A stretch of 64,000 nucleotides of DNA, from the NCBI GenBank assembly GCA_022846635.1, contig AP025685.1, positions 3,038,001 through 3,102,000 of the forward strand, written 5' to 3'. Of this stretch, positions 56,140 through 64,000 are shown one piece after another (positions within the stretch are counted from its first letter, which is position 1; each line of letters opens with the position of its first letter). A program made the position numbers and the translations under genes. The DNA is from Salmonella enterica subsp. enterica serovar Choleraesuis. GTDB taxonomy: Bacteria > Pseudomonadota > Gammaproteobacteria > Enterobacterales > Enterobacteriaceae. The notes under the pieces were generated by a model, which saw nothing but the letters and a program-made list of their open reading frames with translations, had not been told where the DNA came from and made no database searches.

Positions 56140-58119
56140 TTATAAAGGGCGAATACTCTCTTCATCCAGGTCTGCATCGAAGAAACGCTGCAAAGTCTGA
56201 ATATTAGTATCCGCGCTAATGGAAGCCCGCGCCTGCGCGAGCTTCTCTTCATATATTGCCTGACGCCACTCCAGCGGCGTGCGCCGGGCGAGATTATCAT
56301 CTTCCACGACGGTCAGTTCAACTTCGCCACCGTGAAATGCGCTCAGTGCGCTGGCTAGCGTCTGGCGTGCCGAGGGCGAATTTAAGTGGCGCTGACCGGG
56401 GCGCAGGTGCAGGCATATGTTAAATCCATCCTGCTCACGCCAGGCATTCAGCGCCAGTTGCTGCACCAGTTTCGGTATCGACAGCCTATCTATTTCAGCC
56501 GCCCAGGCATCGCGCTCCAGCGACTCGCTGGCAAGCTTCGCCGCGAGTTCTGGCGTCTTTTCATGCTCCAGAGCGCTGCGCAGAGCTTTAGGCGTAGCGA
56601 TAGGTTCCTGTGCTACCTCAACAACGTTCTGCGCTTTCCAGCGATAAGCCTCTTTTTTACGCGGCTCTTCGGTTTTATTGGCAGCGGGTTTGCTCTGCAC
56701 CCGCTCGGTTACTGCTGCCAGCCGCTCCAGGGCCGAGTTATTTACCGGCCGCGCGCGTCCTGGCGCTGCCGGATCACCCTTTTTTTCTTTGCTGGCTCCC
56801 TGAGTCCGCTGGATCTGACTGCGCGCCTGCAACAGCTGACTGGTAGCCGAAGGCAAAGCCGCGCCGGTCTGCGCTATCGGAGCTGATTCCTGAGCGGCCT
56901 GCGGTGCCGGTTGCCATGCCTGGGCCTGAGGCTGGCCAGCAGCCTGCGGTGCCGCATGAGCCGGGCTCATTTGCGCAGCGATATTTGCTCCGGCTCCCGG
57001 CGCCATGCCGTTATCCGGTGGCGCTATGGGCGCATCGGGATGAAATGCCAGCGCACGCAGCAACGTCATTTCAACCCCCATCCGGCGGTCAGGCGCCCAC
57101 GGCAACTCTTTGCGGCCAATCAACAGCGCCTGATAGTACAGCTGCAAATCCGTAGGGCTGACGGTGCGCGCCAGCTCACGCAGGCGGCTATCGGCTGGGT
57201 TTTCGTCATCGGCAAAAATCGCTGGCGTCAGTTGCCCCATAGCAACCCGGTGTAACAGGCTTAGCATCTCAATCAGCAGGCCTTCCCAGTCAACACCGCG
57301 AGCAGCGGCAGACTCAACCTGCGCCAGAGTTTGCGGGCCATCGCCTTTCACCAGCGCTTCAATCAGCGTAATGGCCTGAGCGTCATCTAGCGTCCCCAGC
57401 ATATCGCTGACCGCCTGGCTCGCAACCTGGCCGTTACCGCTGGCGATAGCCTGGTCGGTTAAACTCAGCGCGTCACGCAGACTGCCCTGTGCCGCACGCG
57501 CCAGCAGTTGCAGCGCGCGAGACTCAAATGGGATCTGCTCGGCATTAAGAATGTGTTCAAGCTGAGCGCGGATCTGGCTGGCATCCAGCGCCTTGAGATG
57601 AAACTGCAGGCAACGAGATAAAATCGTAACCGGCAGCTTTTGCGGATCGGTGGTCGCCAGCAGGAATTTTACATGCGGAGGCGGCTCTTCCAGCGTTTTC
57701 AACAGCGCATTAAAGCTGTGACGCGAGAGCATATGCACTTCATCTATCAGGTAGACTTTGAAGCGGCCCCGGGCCGGAGCGTACTGCACGTTGTCCAGCA
57801 GCTCGCGCGTGTCTTCAACCTTGGTGCGGGAGGCGGCATCGATTTCGATAAGATCAACAAAACGCCCCTGCTCTATCTCCAGACAGTTCTGGCACTTACC
57901 ACACGGCGTGGCGGTAATACCGGTTTCACAATTGAGTCCTTTTGCCAGCAGGCGTGCGATAGACGTTTTACCCACGCCTCGTGTGCCGGAAAAGAGATAG
58001 GCGTGATGAATTCGGCCCATATTGAGACCGTTTGCCAGCGCGGTAAGGACATGCTCCTGACCGACAACATCAGCAAAAGTTTGGGGCCGCCATTTACGGG
58101 CCAGAACCTGATAGCTCAT
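56140..58119 (-). CDS. dnaX: DnaX, DNA polymerase III tau/gamma subunits
   Basis: A 659-residue tau subunit of the DNA polymerase III clamp loader. The AAA+ domain shows Walker A GTRGVGKTSIARLLAKGLNC, a zinc finger in CGKCQNCLEIE, and DEVHMLS; arginine-finger and lid regions follow. The C-terminal half, rich in Gln/Ala/Pro, precedes the conserved tau-specific domain V (VVEDDNLARRTPLEWRQ). E. coli tau is 643 residues, and the extra length lies in the linker. A conserved -1 frameshift site (listed separately) gives the shorter gamma form, here 448 residues. Confidence 0.98.
   Translation of the reverse strand: MSYQVLARKWRPQTFADVVGQEHVLTALANGLNMGRIHHAYLFSGTRGVGKTSIARLLAKGLNCETGITATPCGKCQNCLEIEQGRFVDLIEIDAASRTKVEDTRELLDNVQYAPARGRFKVYLIDEVHMLSRHSFNALLKTLEEPPPHVKFLLATTDPQKLPVTILSRCLQFHLKALDASQIRAQLEHILNAEQIPFESRALQLLARAAQGSLRDALSLTDQAIASGNGQVASQAVSDMLGTLDDAQAITLIEALVKGDGPQTLAQVESAAARGVDWEGLLIEMLSLLHRVAMGQLTPAIFADDENPADSRLRELARTVSPTDLQLYYQALLIGRKELPWAPDRRMGVEMTLLRALAFHPDAPIAPPDNGMAPGAGANIAAQMSPAHAAPQAAGQPQAQAWQPAPQAAQESAPIAQTGAALPSATSQLLQARSQIQRTQGASKEKKGDPAAPGRARPVNNSALERLAAVTERVQSKPAANKTEEPRKKEAYRWKAQNVVEVAQEPIATPKALRSALEHEKTPELAAKLASESLERDAWAAEIDRLSIPKLVQQLALNAWREQDGFNICLHLRPGQRHLNSPSARQTLASALSAFHGGEVELTVVEDDNLARRTPLEWRQAIYEEKLAQARASISADTNIQTLQRFFDADLDEESIRPL
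56774..56785 (-). other. Programmed -1 frameshift site in dnaX
   Basis: On the minus strand A AAA AAG (56785-56779) is the classic heptamer. After a -1 slip the next codons are GGG and TGA (56776-56774), ending gamma at residue 448. AGGGAG, the stimulatory Shine-Dalgarno-like element, lies just upstream (near 56800), and CCGGC...GCCGG inverted sequences downstream can form the stimulatory hairpin, as in E. coli. Confidence 0.92.
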
Positions 58120-58235
58120 TAAGCGTTCGTCACTGATAGCAGAGGGAAGATAGAGGACATACTGATAAGTGTACCAGCACCAGGCGCAGGTGTCGTGCCT
58201 CGAGTGATAGCCTTACTAATGGGGCAAATAACAAC

Positions 58236-58260
58236 GCAAACCGCCCCAAAGACGGTTTGC
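58236..58260 (-). terminator. apt terminator
   Basis: GCAAACCG (58236-58243)/CGGTTTGC (58253-58260) with the minus-strand continuation TTGTTATTT, ten bases after the apt stop. Confidence 0.8.
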
Positions 58261-58270
58261 TGACGGGAAA

Positions 58271-58822
58271 TTAATGGCCCGGGAAATCAACCAGGCTGTA
58301 GCAATTAATCCCCTGCTGCTCCAGGCGCTGCTCGCCGCCGAGATCAAACAGATTGATGATAAACGCAGCGTCTTTAACTTCCCCACCCAGACGGCGGATA
58401 AGTTTTACCGTGGCTTCGATAGTGCCACCGGTCGCCAGCAGATCGTCAACCACCAGCACAACGTCACCTTCAGTGATGGCGTCCTGGTGGATTTCGAGGC
58501 AGTCGGTGCCGTATTCCAGCTCATAGCTTTCAGACAGGGTTGCACGCGGCAGCTTGCCAGGCTTACGCACCGGAACAAAGCCGACGCCAAGGCCCAGTGC
58601 GACCGGCGCACCGAACAGGAATCCACGCGCTTCGGTTCCCACCACTTTGGTGATCCCGGCATTCTTATAGCGAGAGACCAGAAGCTCGATGCTCAGAGCA
58701 TAGGCTTTCGGGTCTTCTAGCAGACTCGTCACATCACGAAACAGGATCCCTGGCTTCGGATAGTCGTGGATACTTTTGATACTGTTCTTAAGGTAGTCAA
58801 GCTGCTGTGCAGTTGCTGTCAT
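58271..58822 (-). CDS. apt: Adenine phosphoribosyltransferase
   Basis: A 183-residue salvage enzyme forming AMP from adenine and PRPP; same length as in E. coli. The PRPP-binding loop is [19 protein letters not shown], with [30 protein letters not shown] upstream. It lies upstream of dnaX in the same direction, but terminator and gap separate them. Confidence 0.97.
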   Translation of the reverse strand: MTATAQQLDYLKNSIKSIHDYPKPGILFRDVTSLLEDPKAYALSIELLVSRYKNAGITKVVGTEARGFLFGAPVALGLGVGFVPVRKPGKLPRATLSESYELEYGTDCLEIHQDAITEGDVVLVVDDLLATGGTIEATVKLIRRLGGEVKDAAFIINLFDLGGEQRLEQQGINCYSLVDFPGH

Positions 58823-58972
58823 AGATTAATGCCTGCATAAAGACGGTATTACTACAGTGCGCGTTACGTTCTTTTCCTGAACGTCTGGTCATCCCTTGAG
58901 CTGGCGCATCTGTACTCGAAAACGCTCGAATTTACTGGCTGGCCGTCCGAATTGCAACTATCCCGTTGCGCT

Positions 58973-59350
58973 TCATCTCTTTTGTTGTGTTGCATCAATA
59001 ACCGGGATCCGCCATAGCATGACTAATAGCAGCGTCATAATCACTAGCAAGATGCCACGCAGCCACAGATGCTCCACCAGCCATAGTGAAATCGCAAAGG
59101 TAAGAATAATGAATAATATAGCGCGCGGTTTGGCTCCTCGCGGCATCGCCCGATGATTCTGCCAGCAGCGCAAATAGCTGCCAAACCAGGAGCGATATAG
59201 CAGCCAATGATGGAAACGTGGTGAGGAGCGGGCAAAGCACCATGCCGCCAGCAACAAAAATGGCGTAGTTGGCAATAAAGGTAAAATCACCCCGGCCGTC
59301 GCCAAGGCTACCGCCAGCCAGCCAATGAGGATTAAGATAATGCGCTGCAT
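58973..59350 (-). CDS. ybaN: YbaN, DUF454 inner-membrane protein
   Basis: A 125-residue membrane protein with three or four hydrophobic helices (ILILIGWLAVALATAGVILPLLP, FLLLAAWCFARSS, LFIILTFAISLWL). The motif LLPTTPFLLLAAWCFARSSPR is characteristic of the DUF454 family. Same length as in E. coli. Function is not established. Divergent from priC. Confidence 0.93.
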   Translation of the reverse strand: MQRIILILIGWLAVALATAGVILPLLPTTPFLLLAAWCFARSSPRFHHWLLYRSWFGSYLRCWQNHRAMPRGAKPRAILFIILTFAISLWLVEHLWLRGILLVIMTLLLVMLWRIPVIDATQQKR

Positions 59351-59412
59351 AATGGGCTTTAGGTTGATGTCTCAGATGAATGTAACATATCCCCAACAGG
59401 GGCGGAGGGGAA

Positions 59413-59940
59413 GTGAACAGCACGTTGTTACTGACTAAACTTGAGCATCAGCTCGATGAATTAGCAAAAACGCTGGCCCCAATTGCGGATAATCAGGCGC
59501 TGCGCCCGCGTTTCGATCGCCAACTCTTTCACAGCCAGTCGACCCGGCTGACGGATTATCTGACGGAAGCGCGAGACAGCTTTAGCAAACTTGAAGCTGC
59601 CTGCCAGCAAGATGAGCCAGCCCGCGCCGCCTTTCTGGCTGAGCGGCTAAGCAATCAAATCGCAGCACTCACCCGTGAAAGCGCCACCTGGTCGCTGCGG
59701 GCCGCAGACAGCGCCCACCTCAAGCTTGGCACACTGCATGCTGATATTTTGCGGCATCAGGAATATGAGCGGCGGCTTCAGGCGATGGTGGCCAGCCGCC
59801 AGGCGCTGCTTGCAGGAGAAACGACCCTGAGCGGTCAGCAGGCGCGCCACCGGGAGGTTGAGGTTTACCAACAACGCCTGGCACGCTGTCGCGAAGCGCT
59901 GGCAAAGCTGAACCGCCGTCTGGCTTTAAGAACCCGTTAA
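59413..59940 (+). CDS. priC: PriC, primosomal replication protein N''
   Basis: A 175-residue protein that loads DnaB at stalled forks in the PriC restart pathway. The start is GTG 59413, with GGAGGGGAA upstream. The basic helical C-terminus (ARHREVEVYQQRLARCREALAKLNRRL) matches the conserved HREVEAYEARLARCRHAL region of E. coli PriC, also 175 residues. ybaM follows 24 bases after. Confidence 0.93.
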   Translation: MNSTLLLTKLEHQLDELAKTLAPIADNQALRPRFDRQLFHSQSTRLTDYLTEARDSFSKLEAACQQDEPARAAFLAERLSNQIAALTRESATWSLRAADSAHLKLGTLHADILRHQEYERRLQAMVASRQALLAGETTLSGQQARHREVEVYQQRLARCREALAKLNRRLALRTR

Positions 59941-59964
59941 TTTATTTTTTGCAGGAGATATGCG

Positions 59965-60120
59965 ATGTCGCTAGAAAATGCGCCGGATGAGGTAAAACTG
60001 GCAGTGGATTTAATTATGCTACTCGAGCAACATCAGATCCCTGCCGGGACAGTCCTGGCGGCGCTGGATATCGTCCGCCAGGACTTTGTGAGAAAACAAC
60101 AGACGGAGTCCTCAGACTGA
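59965..60120 (+). CDS. ybaM: YbaM, DUF2496 small protein
   Basis: A 51-residue protein starting [20 protein letters not shown], nearly the same as E. coli YbaM (53 aa). AGGAGATATGCG precedes the ATG. It is a soluble helical protein of unknown function. It lies directly after priC in the same direction and overlaps the 3' end of the convergent mscK gene by nine bases. Confidence 0.93.
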   Translation: MSLENAPDEVKLAVDLIMLLEQHQIPAGTVLAALDIVRQDFVRKQQTESSD

Positions 60121-63100
60121 GGGAGCAACGCTGCCGTCATCGCCCAATGGGCGTTTAACTTCGGTAACTTCATCACCTTTGTCGTTATGCAGATGCACTT
60201 CCAACTGATTAAAGGCAATATCAATACCGTTTTCGCGGCACAGCTGGTCGATTCTGCGGTTAAGCTCATCTACGGTGTAGCTGCGGTCGCGCAGCTCGCG
60301 CACATATAAACGCAGCTCATGGTCCAGCGTGCTGGCACCAAAGGACATGAAAAATACGTTCGGCGGCGGATCCTGCATAACTTTTGGATGTTCATGCGCC
60401 GCCTGCAATAGCACGTCGTGAACCTTATCCAGATCCGAGCCGTAAGCCACACCGAGGTTAATGACCAGACGAGTGATCGTATCGCTCAGTGACCAGTTAA
60501 TCAGGCGTTCAGTAACAAATGCTTTATTCGGGATGATGATTTCTTTACGGTCAAAATCGGTAATCGTTGTCGCACGAATACGAATCTTACTTACCGTACC
60601 GGAATAAGAACCTATAGTGACGGTATCGCCAATACGTACCGGGCGTTCAAACAGGATAATGATACCGGAAACAAAGTTACCGAAGATCTCCTGCAAGCCA
60701 AAACCTAAACCTACCGATAGCGCCGCCGCAAGCCACTGGAGTTTATCCCACGATACGCCCAGTGAGCCAAAGACCATCATCGCGCCAACGGCAATGATTA
60801 CATAGTTGAGAATGGTCGTTATCGCATAGGAAGAGCCCTGGCGCATCTTAAGCCGCGAAAGAACCAGCACTTCCAGCAAACCAGGCAAGTTACGAATCAG
60901 AGCCCAGGAAACCACCAGTGCCACCACCGCATATAACAGGCTGCCCAGGGTTACGCTTTTCACCACTGCGGCACCGGCTTCAGTACCGCTATAGTGCCAA
61001 AGCGCAATACTATCCAGATAGGCAAATACCGTAATCAAATCCGACCAAATCGCCCAGAATACCCCGGCAAACAGAGCAAACATCCCAAGCATGGTAATAC
61101 GTAATGTTTGCTGGTTAACCTGGTCGATAGCCATTGGCTCTTCATTTTCCGGTTCACTGCCCTCGGCGCCCTCTTTCACCAGGTTTTCACGACGGGCAAC
61201 AGCGCGCCGCCAGGCAATGCGCCGGGCCGCTACGCTCAACCCGCGCATCACGCAACGATGCAGCAGGTTCCAGATAAGCACCAGGTATACCGTTTCGATA
61301 CAGCGAGTGGACAGACGCAGCGTGGTATAGAAATAGCCCAACGCCGTCAGCACCAGCAGGGCAATTGGCACCAGGAATAGAATCGTGATGGTTATAAGAC
61401 GCGGAGCGCGCGACTCTTTATCCTGCCAGCTATCGCGGCAGATAGGCCACACCAGCGCGGCAATCACCAGCAGATTGAGGAAAATCATACTCTGGCCAAA
61501 CACATCTTCCATCAGATGCAGCGGCGAGTTCTCTCCTACGACGGTCCAGAACAATAGCGGCAGCAGCGCCAGACTGATGCGCACAATCTGACGCCGCCAG
61601 TGGCTGGCCTGAGATTCCGACATACCAAAGTGACGCTCAGCAACGCCATCTTTCTCCAGCACTCGCCAGCACACCCCGAACACCAGCCAGAACCACATCA
61701 GTTGCTTACTAAAACTCCACAACAATTCACTGATGCCGAGGTGCAGGTTATAGATGATAAGACCAATCGCCAACAGGGTCAGACAAACCGGCAGCGCACG
61801 TAATACGTCGATGAATAACGCTTTCGGTGTATGTAGCTGACTGTCTTTACGCAAGTTGCCAACCGCCGTTGACAGCTGGGTTTTATAGTCCAGCAACCAG
61901 CGATAGCGCCAGCGCAGCAGACCTGCCAGCAGCAATAGTGGCACGCCGCTAAACAGCGCCCATGGCAACTCTGTTAGAAGATGGTGCAGGTTAACGCCGA
62001 TTTTGTAACCGCGAATCTGTTCGGTAAGCGCCTGAGGATAAGATTTAATCCACTCCCAGTTCATCGGTTTATTGGAGTTAACCCAGAATATCTGCTGAGT
62101 GAGCAACTTACGCAGGCTGGTACTCACACTCATTAACTGTTGTTGGTTAATTTGCAGGTTAATCGCCATCATCAGCTGATTGCCCAGCTGCTTATTAAGC
62201 TGATCCAACAATTCACGACGCATATCGACAATCTGCAACAATGCGTCATCCACATCATCGCTCACCTGGCCATGGTAGTTGGCCTCAAGCTGGCTGACAT
62301 AGTTGTCATTCTGGAACAGTGCGTCGCGCTGCTGATTAATATTGAACTGCTCAAGGCGCAGATCGGCAATGCGGTTGGTCATGTCTTCCAGCTCATCTGC
62401 CGACGGTAACGTCTGCTGCTGCTGGTAGAGAATACGCGATAACAGCAGGCTGCCTTTAAGCACCGAAATCTGCTCTTTTAGGTTGCCTTCAGACTGAGAG
62501 GCCCTGTCGAGCCAGGTTTTAACCTTGATATTCTGCTGAACCAGATTGTTGTTATTTTCCGTAACGTTAATCAGTCTTTCGCTCAGCTGATGGTTAACTT
62601 CCAGCTCCTGTTTAACCAGCGGATGGTCCTGAATGGTTGCGGCTTTATCATCCGGGGTTATTGCTTCCTGGGCCGTTTTTTCAGTGATTGTCAGACGCTT
62701 ACCGTTCGCCACGGTCTGAAGCACCTGTAGCTGATGTTCAAGGTGGGTAATATTTGCCGAGGTGTAGTCACGCTGCTTTTGAAGCGTGTCTTGCAAGGTT
62801 GTATTACTGGACAGGCTATTACGCTGCTGCTCTAACTGCGCATTCAAAAAGACCTGTTGGGCCAGCAGTAAAGTTTGCTGGCTGGGACGCAAAGCGTTAT
62901 CTCCCACATCAGTGGTACTCAGACGACTGCGAATTTGTTGCAGCTGCTCTGAGGCTTGAAACATGTTGTTTTGCACCCGCTCCGGCTGGGTTTGCAGCAC
63001 CACTAACTGACTATTGTAGGTCGAGAGGTCATTTTGGGCGGTCTGCAGGTCATCAAGAATACTGGAGACTTTGCTTTCCAACTGGCGCAGCGTCAGGCCG

Positions 63101-63468
63101 GAATAAGACTGGCGCAACTCATCATCGCTGACCGGCTGGTTAAGCGCGTTGAGGCCCTCAGTTGCCTGGCGCATTTTTTCCGGCGCCTGGTTAATTTGCT
63201 GATTGAGCTGGAGAGCGTCCTGCTTAAGGTTGTCAATTTTGGCCAGCACTTCAAGCGTCTGGTTTAAATCTTGTTCAACCAGTTTATCCTGAGGTGAAGG
63301 ATTTTTTTGTTTCTGTATTGAAGCTAGCTGGTTTTCGATATCACTTTTACTCGGCAAATCAGTAGGCTGTGCCAAGGTTGCAAATGATGTGAAAGCCAGA
63401 AGGAAGGCCAAAGCAAGGCTAAAGGCAACGCCGCAAATGCGGGGCCGGAATGAATACCACATGTTCAT
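60112..63468 (-). CDS. mscK: MscK (KefA), potassium-dependent mechanosensitive channel
   Basis: A 1118-residue inner-membrane channel that opens under membrane tension and high external K+. The signal-like N-terminus precedes a large periplasmic coiled-coil domain (about 40-480), about eleven helices, and the C-terminal MscS core with pore helix [23 protein letters not shown] and [24 protein letters not shown]. coli MscK is 1120 residues. ATG 63468 (MNMWYSFRP) is chosen; the upstream extension lacks conservation, and ATG 63462 is a close alternative. It converges with ybaM. Confidence 0.95.
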   Translation of the reverse strand: MNMWYSFRPRICGVAFSLALAFLLAFTSFATLAQPTDLPSKSDIENQLASIQKQKNPSPQDKLVEQDLNQTLEVLAKIDNLKQDALQLNQQINQAPEKMRQATEGLNALNQPVSDDELRQSYSGLTLRQLESKVSSILDDLQTAQNDLSTYNSQLVVLQTQPERVQNNMFQASEQLQQIRSRLSTTDVGDNALRPSQQTLLLAQQVFLNAQLEQQRNSLSSNTTLQDTLQKQRDYTSANITHLEHQLQVLQTVANGKRLTITEKTAQEAITPDDKAATIQDHPLVKQELEVNHQLSERLINVTENNNNLVQQNIKVKTWLDRASQSEGNLKEQISVLKGSLLLSRILYQQQQTLPSADELEDMTNRIADLRLEQFNINQQRDALFQNDNYVSQLEANYHGQVSDDVDDALLQIVDMRRELLDQLNKQLGNQLMMAINLQINQQQLMSVSTSLRKLLTQQIFWVNSNKPMNWEWIKSYPQALTEQIRGYKIGVNLHHLLTELPWALFSGVPLLLLAGLLRWRYRWLLDYKTQLSTAVGNLRKDSQLHTPKALFIDVLRALPVCLTLLAIGLIIYNLHLGISELLWSFSKQLMWFWLVFGVCWRVLEKDGVAERHFGMSESQASHWRRQIVRISLALLPLLFWTVVGENSPLHLMEDVFGQSMIFLNLLVIAALVWPICRDSWQDKESRAPRLITITILFLVPIALLVLTALGYFYTTLRLSTRCIETVYLVLIWNLLHRCVMRGLSVAARRIAWRRAVARRENLVKEGAEGSEPENEEPMAIDQVNQQTLRITMLGMFALFAGVFWAIWSDLITVFAYLDSIALWHYSGTEAGAAVVKSVTLGSLLYAVVALVVSWALIRNLPGLLEVLVLSRLKMRQGSSYAITTILNYVIIAVGAMMVFGSLGVSWDKLQWLAAALSVGLGFGLQEIFGNFVSGIIILFERPVRIGDTVTIGSYSGTVSKIRIRATTITDFDRKEIIIPNKAFVTERLINWSLSDTITRLVINLGVAYGSDLDKVHDVLLQAAHEHPKVMQDPPPNVFFMSFGASTLDHELRLYVRELRDRSYTVDELNRRIDQLCRENGIDIAFNQLEVHLHNDKGDEVTEVKRPLGDDGSVAPSV

Positions 63469-63565
63469 GATAAATACTGTGACAGGCCTGGTGCAGGAAG
63501 GTGAGCAATTATCGGCGAAGAATATCACGCTGCCCTGCACTCGGATAGCTGGGAATCGACCTAAT

Positions 63566-64000
63566 TTATTCGGTTGTTAATGACTGGCAAAGTGATGGGC
63601 AGAATCGATACATCTCAAGCAAAATATCGACAAAAGTACGCGCTTCATTACGCAGGTTGAAATGCTCCGGCGCAAATAGCCAATTCTCAATAATACCGCT
63701 GATATAACTGCGCATGAGAATTGCGGCGCGCCGGGTTTGCAAATCAGCAGGCAGAGAACCTTGCTCCATGCACTGTTTAAGGATATGTTCTATTTTGTCG
63801 TAGCTTTCCATATATAAGCGGCGCTGAACTTCCTGCACTCGCGACATTTCGCCGACAAATTCGCACTTATGGAATAGAATCTCCATCATTAACCGTCGGC
63901 GTTCTTCTTCAACGGTAGCTTCCAGAATGTAAATCAACAGCTCACGCATTACTGAAAGTGGATCATCGGGATATTTTGCCCGATACTCAACCTCGAGCTC
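63566..64000 (-). CDS. acrR: AcrR, TetR-family repressor (partial, 5' end outside window)
   Basis: The C-terminal ligand-binding region of AcrR, repressor of the acrAB multidrug efflux genes. The frame is open to the window edge, reading [21 protein letters not shown], matching E. coli AcrR residues around 70; [21 protein letters not shown] and [10 protein letters not shown] are also conserved. The N-terminal HTH domain (about the first 70 residues) lies beyond position 64000, as would acrAB. It is in the same orientation as mscK, on the minus strand. Confidence 0.95.
   Translation of the reverse strand, partial: ELEVEYRAKYPDDPLSVMRELLIYILEATVEEERRRLMMEILFHKCEFVGEMSRVQEVQRRLYMESYDKIEHILKQCMEQGSLPADLQTRRAAILMRSYISGIIENWLFAPEHFNLRNEARTFVDILLEMYRFCPSLCQSLTTE

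Overview
The window is chromosomal DNA of an enterobacterium (Enterobacteriaceae, related to Escherichia/Salmonella but not E. coli itself). Most proteins match E. coli K-12 proteins nearly end to end (CadC/B/A, DtpC, AegA, FolD, CysS, PpiB, LpxH, PurE/K, SelU, YbbA/P, TesA, CnoX, QmcA, CueR, CopA, UshA, Fsr, YbaL, Gsk, HemH, Adk, HtpG, RecR, YbaB, DnaX, Apt, PriC, YbaM, MscK, AcrR). Several E. coli regulatory signals are also present: a PurR box, a CueR promoter with a 19-bp spacer, a sigma-32 promoter and the dnaX and copA recoding sites. Comparisons with E. coli are from memory, not from a search.

Region 1 (1-16.5 kb) is an accessory or rearranged segment. Two closely related porin genes, both with TTG starts, flank an MlrA-like MerR regulator and the acid/lysine locus cadC-cadBA-dtpC. 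Next come aegA with a long upstream region, two small unrecognised ORFs and a YbdG-type MscS channel, ending at tRNA-Arg(TCT) (argU). Region 2 (16.8-26.8 kb) is core folD-ybcJ // cysS // ppiB-lpxH-purEK-selU. A two-gene insertion lies between ybcJ and cysS: a lipoprotein and a repeat-rich coiled-coil FKBP protein whose signal-peptide codons are broken by a T10 homopolymer. Region 3 (26.8-29.8 kb) holds two more related porins, each with a CRP-like site at the same distance upstream; E. coli K-12 has the rhsD region at this locus. Region 4 (29.8-49.5 kb) is core: ybbPA/tesA-ybbO-cnoX-qmcA-ybbJ, cueR/copA, ybaP-ybaK/ushA, fsr, ybaL, gsk, hemH, adk. Region 5 (49.5-52.8 kb) is a second insertion, between adk and htpG: a PhnP-like metallo-beta-lactamase-fold hydrolase overlapping a nucleoside-symporter-family MFS gene, and a convergent short-chain dehydrogenase. 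Region 6 (53.1-64 kb) is core htpG-recR-ybaB-dnaX-apt-ybaN/priC-ybaM/mscK/acrR, with acrR cut by the window end.

The core genes cover copper efflux and homeostasis (cueR/copA), purine synthesis and salvage (purEK, gsk, apt, adk, ushA), DNA replication and repair (dnaX, ybaB, recR, priC), protein folding (ppiB, htpG, cnoX) and mechanosensation (mscK, the YbdG-like channel). The accessory parts add outer-membrane permeability (four paralogous porins), acid/lysine/peptide metabolism and two small systems without a clear described counterpart: the lipoprotein/FKBP pair and the hydrolase/nucleoside-transporter pair. No insertion sequence, prophage or CRISPR array was seen.
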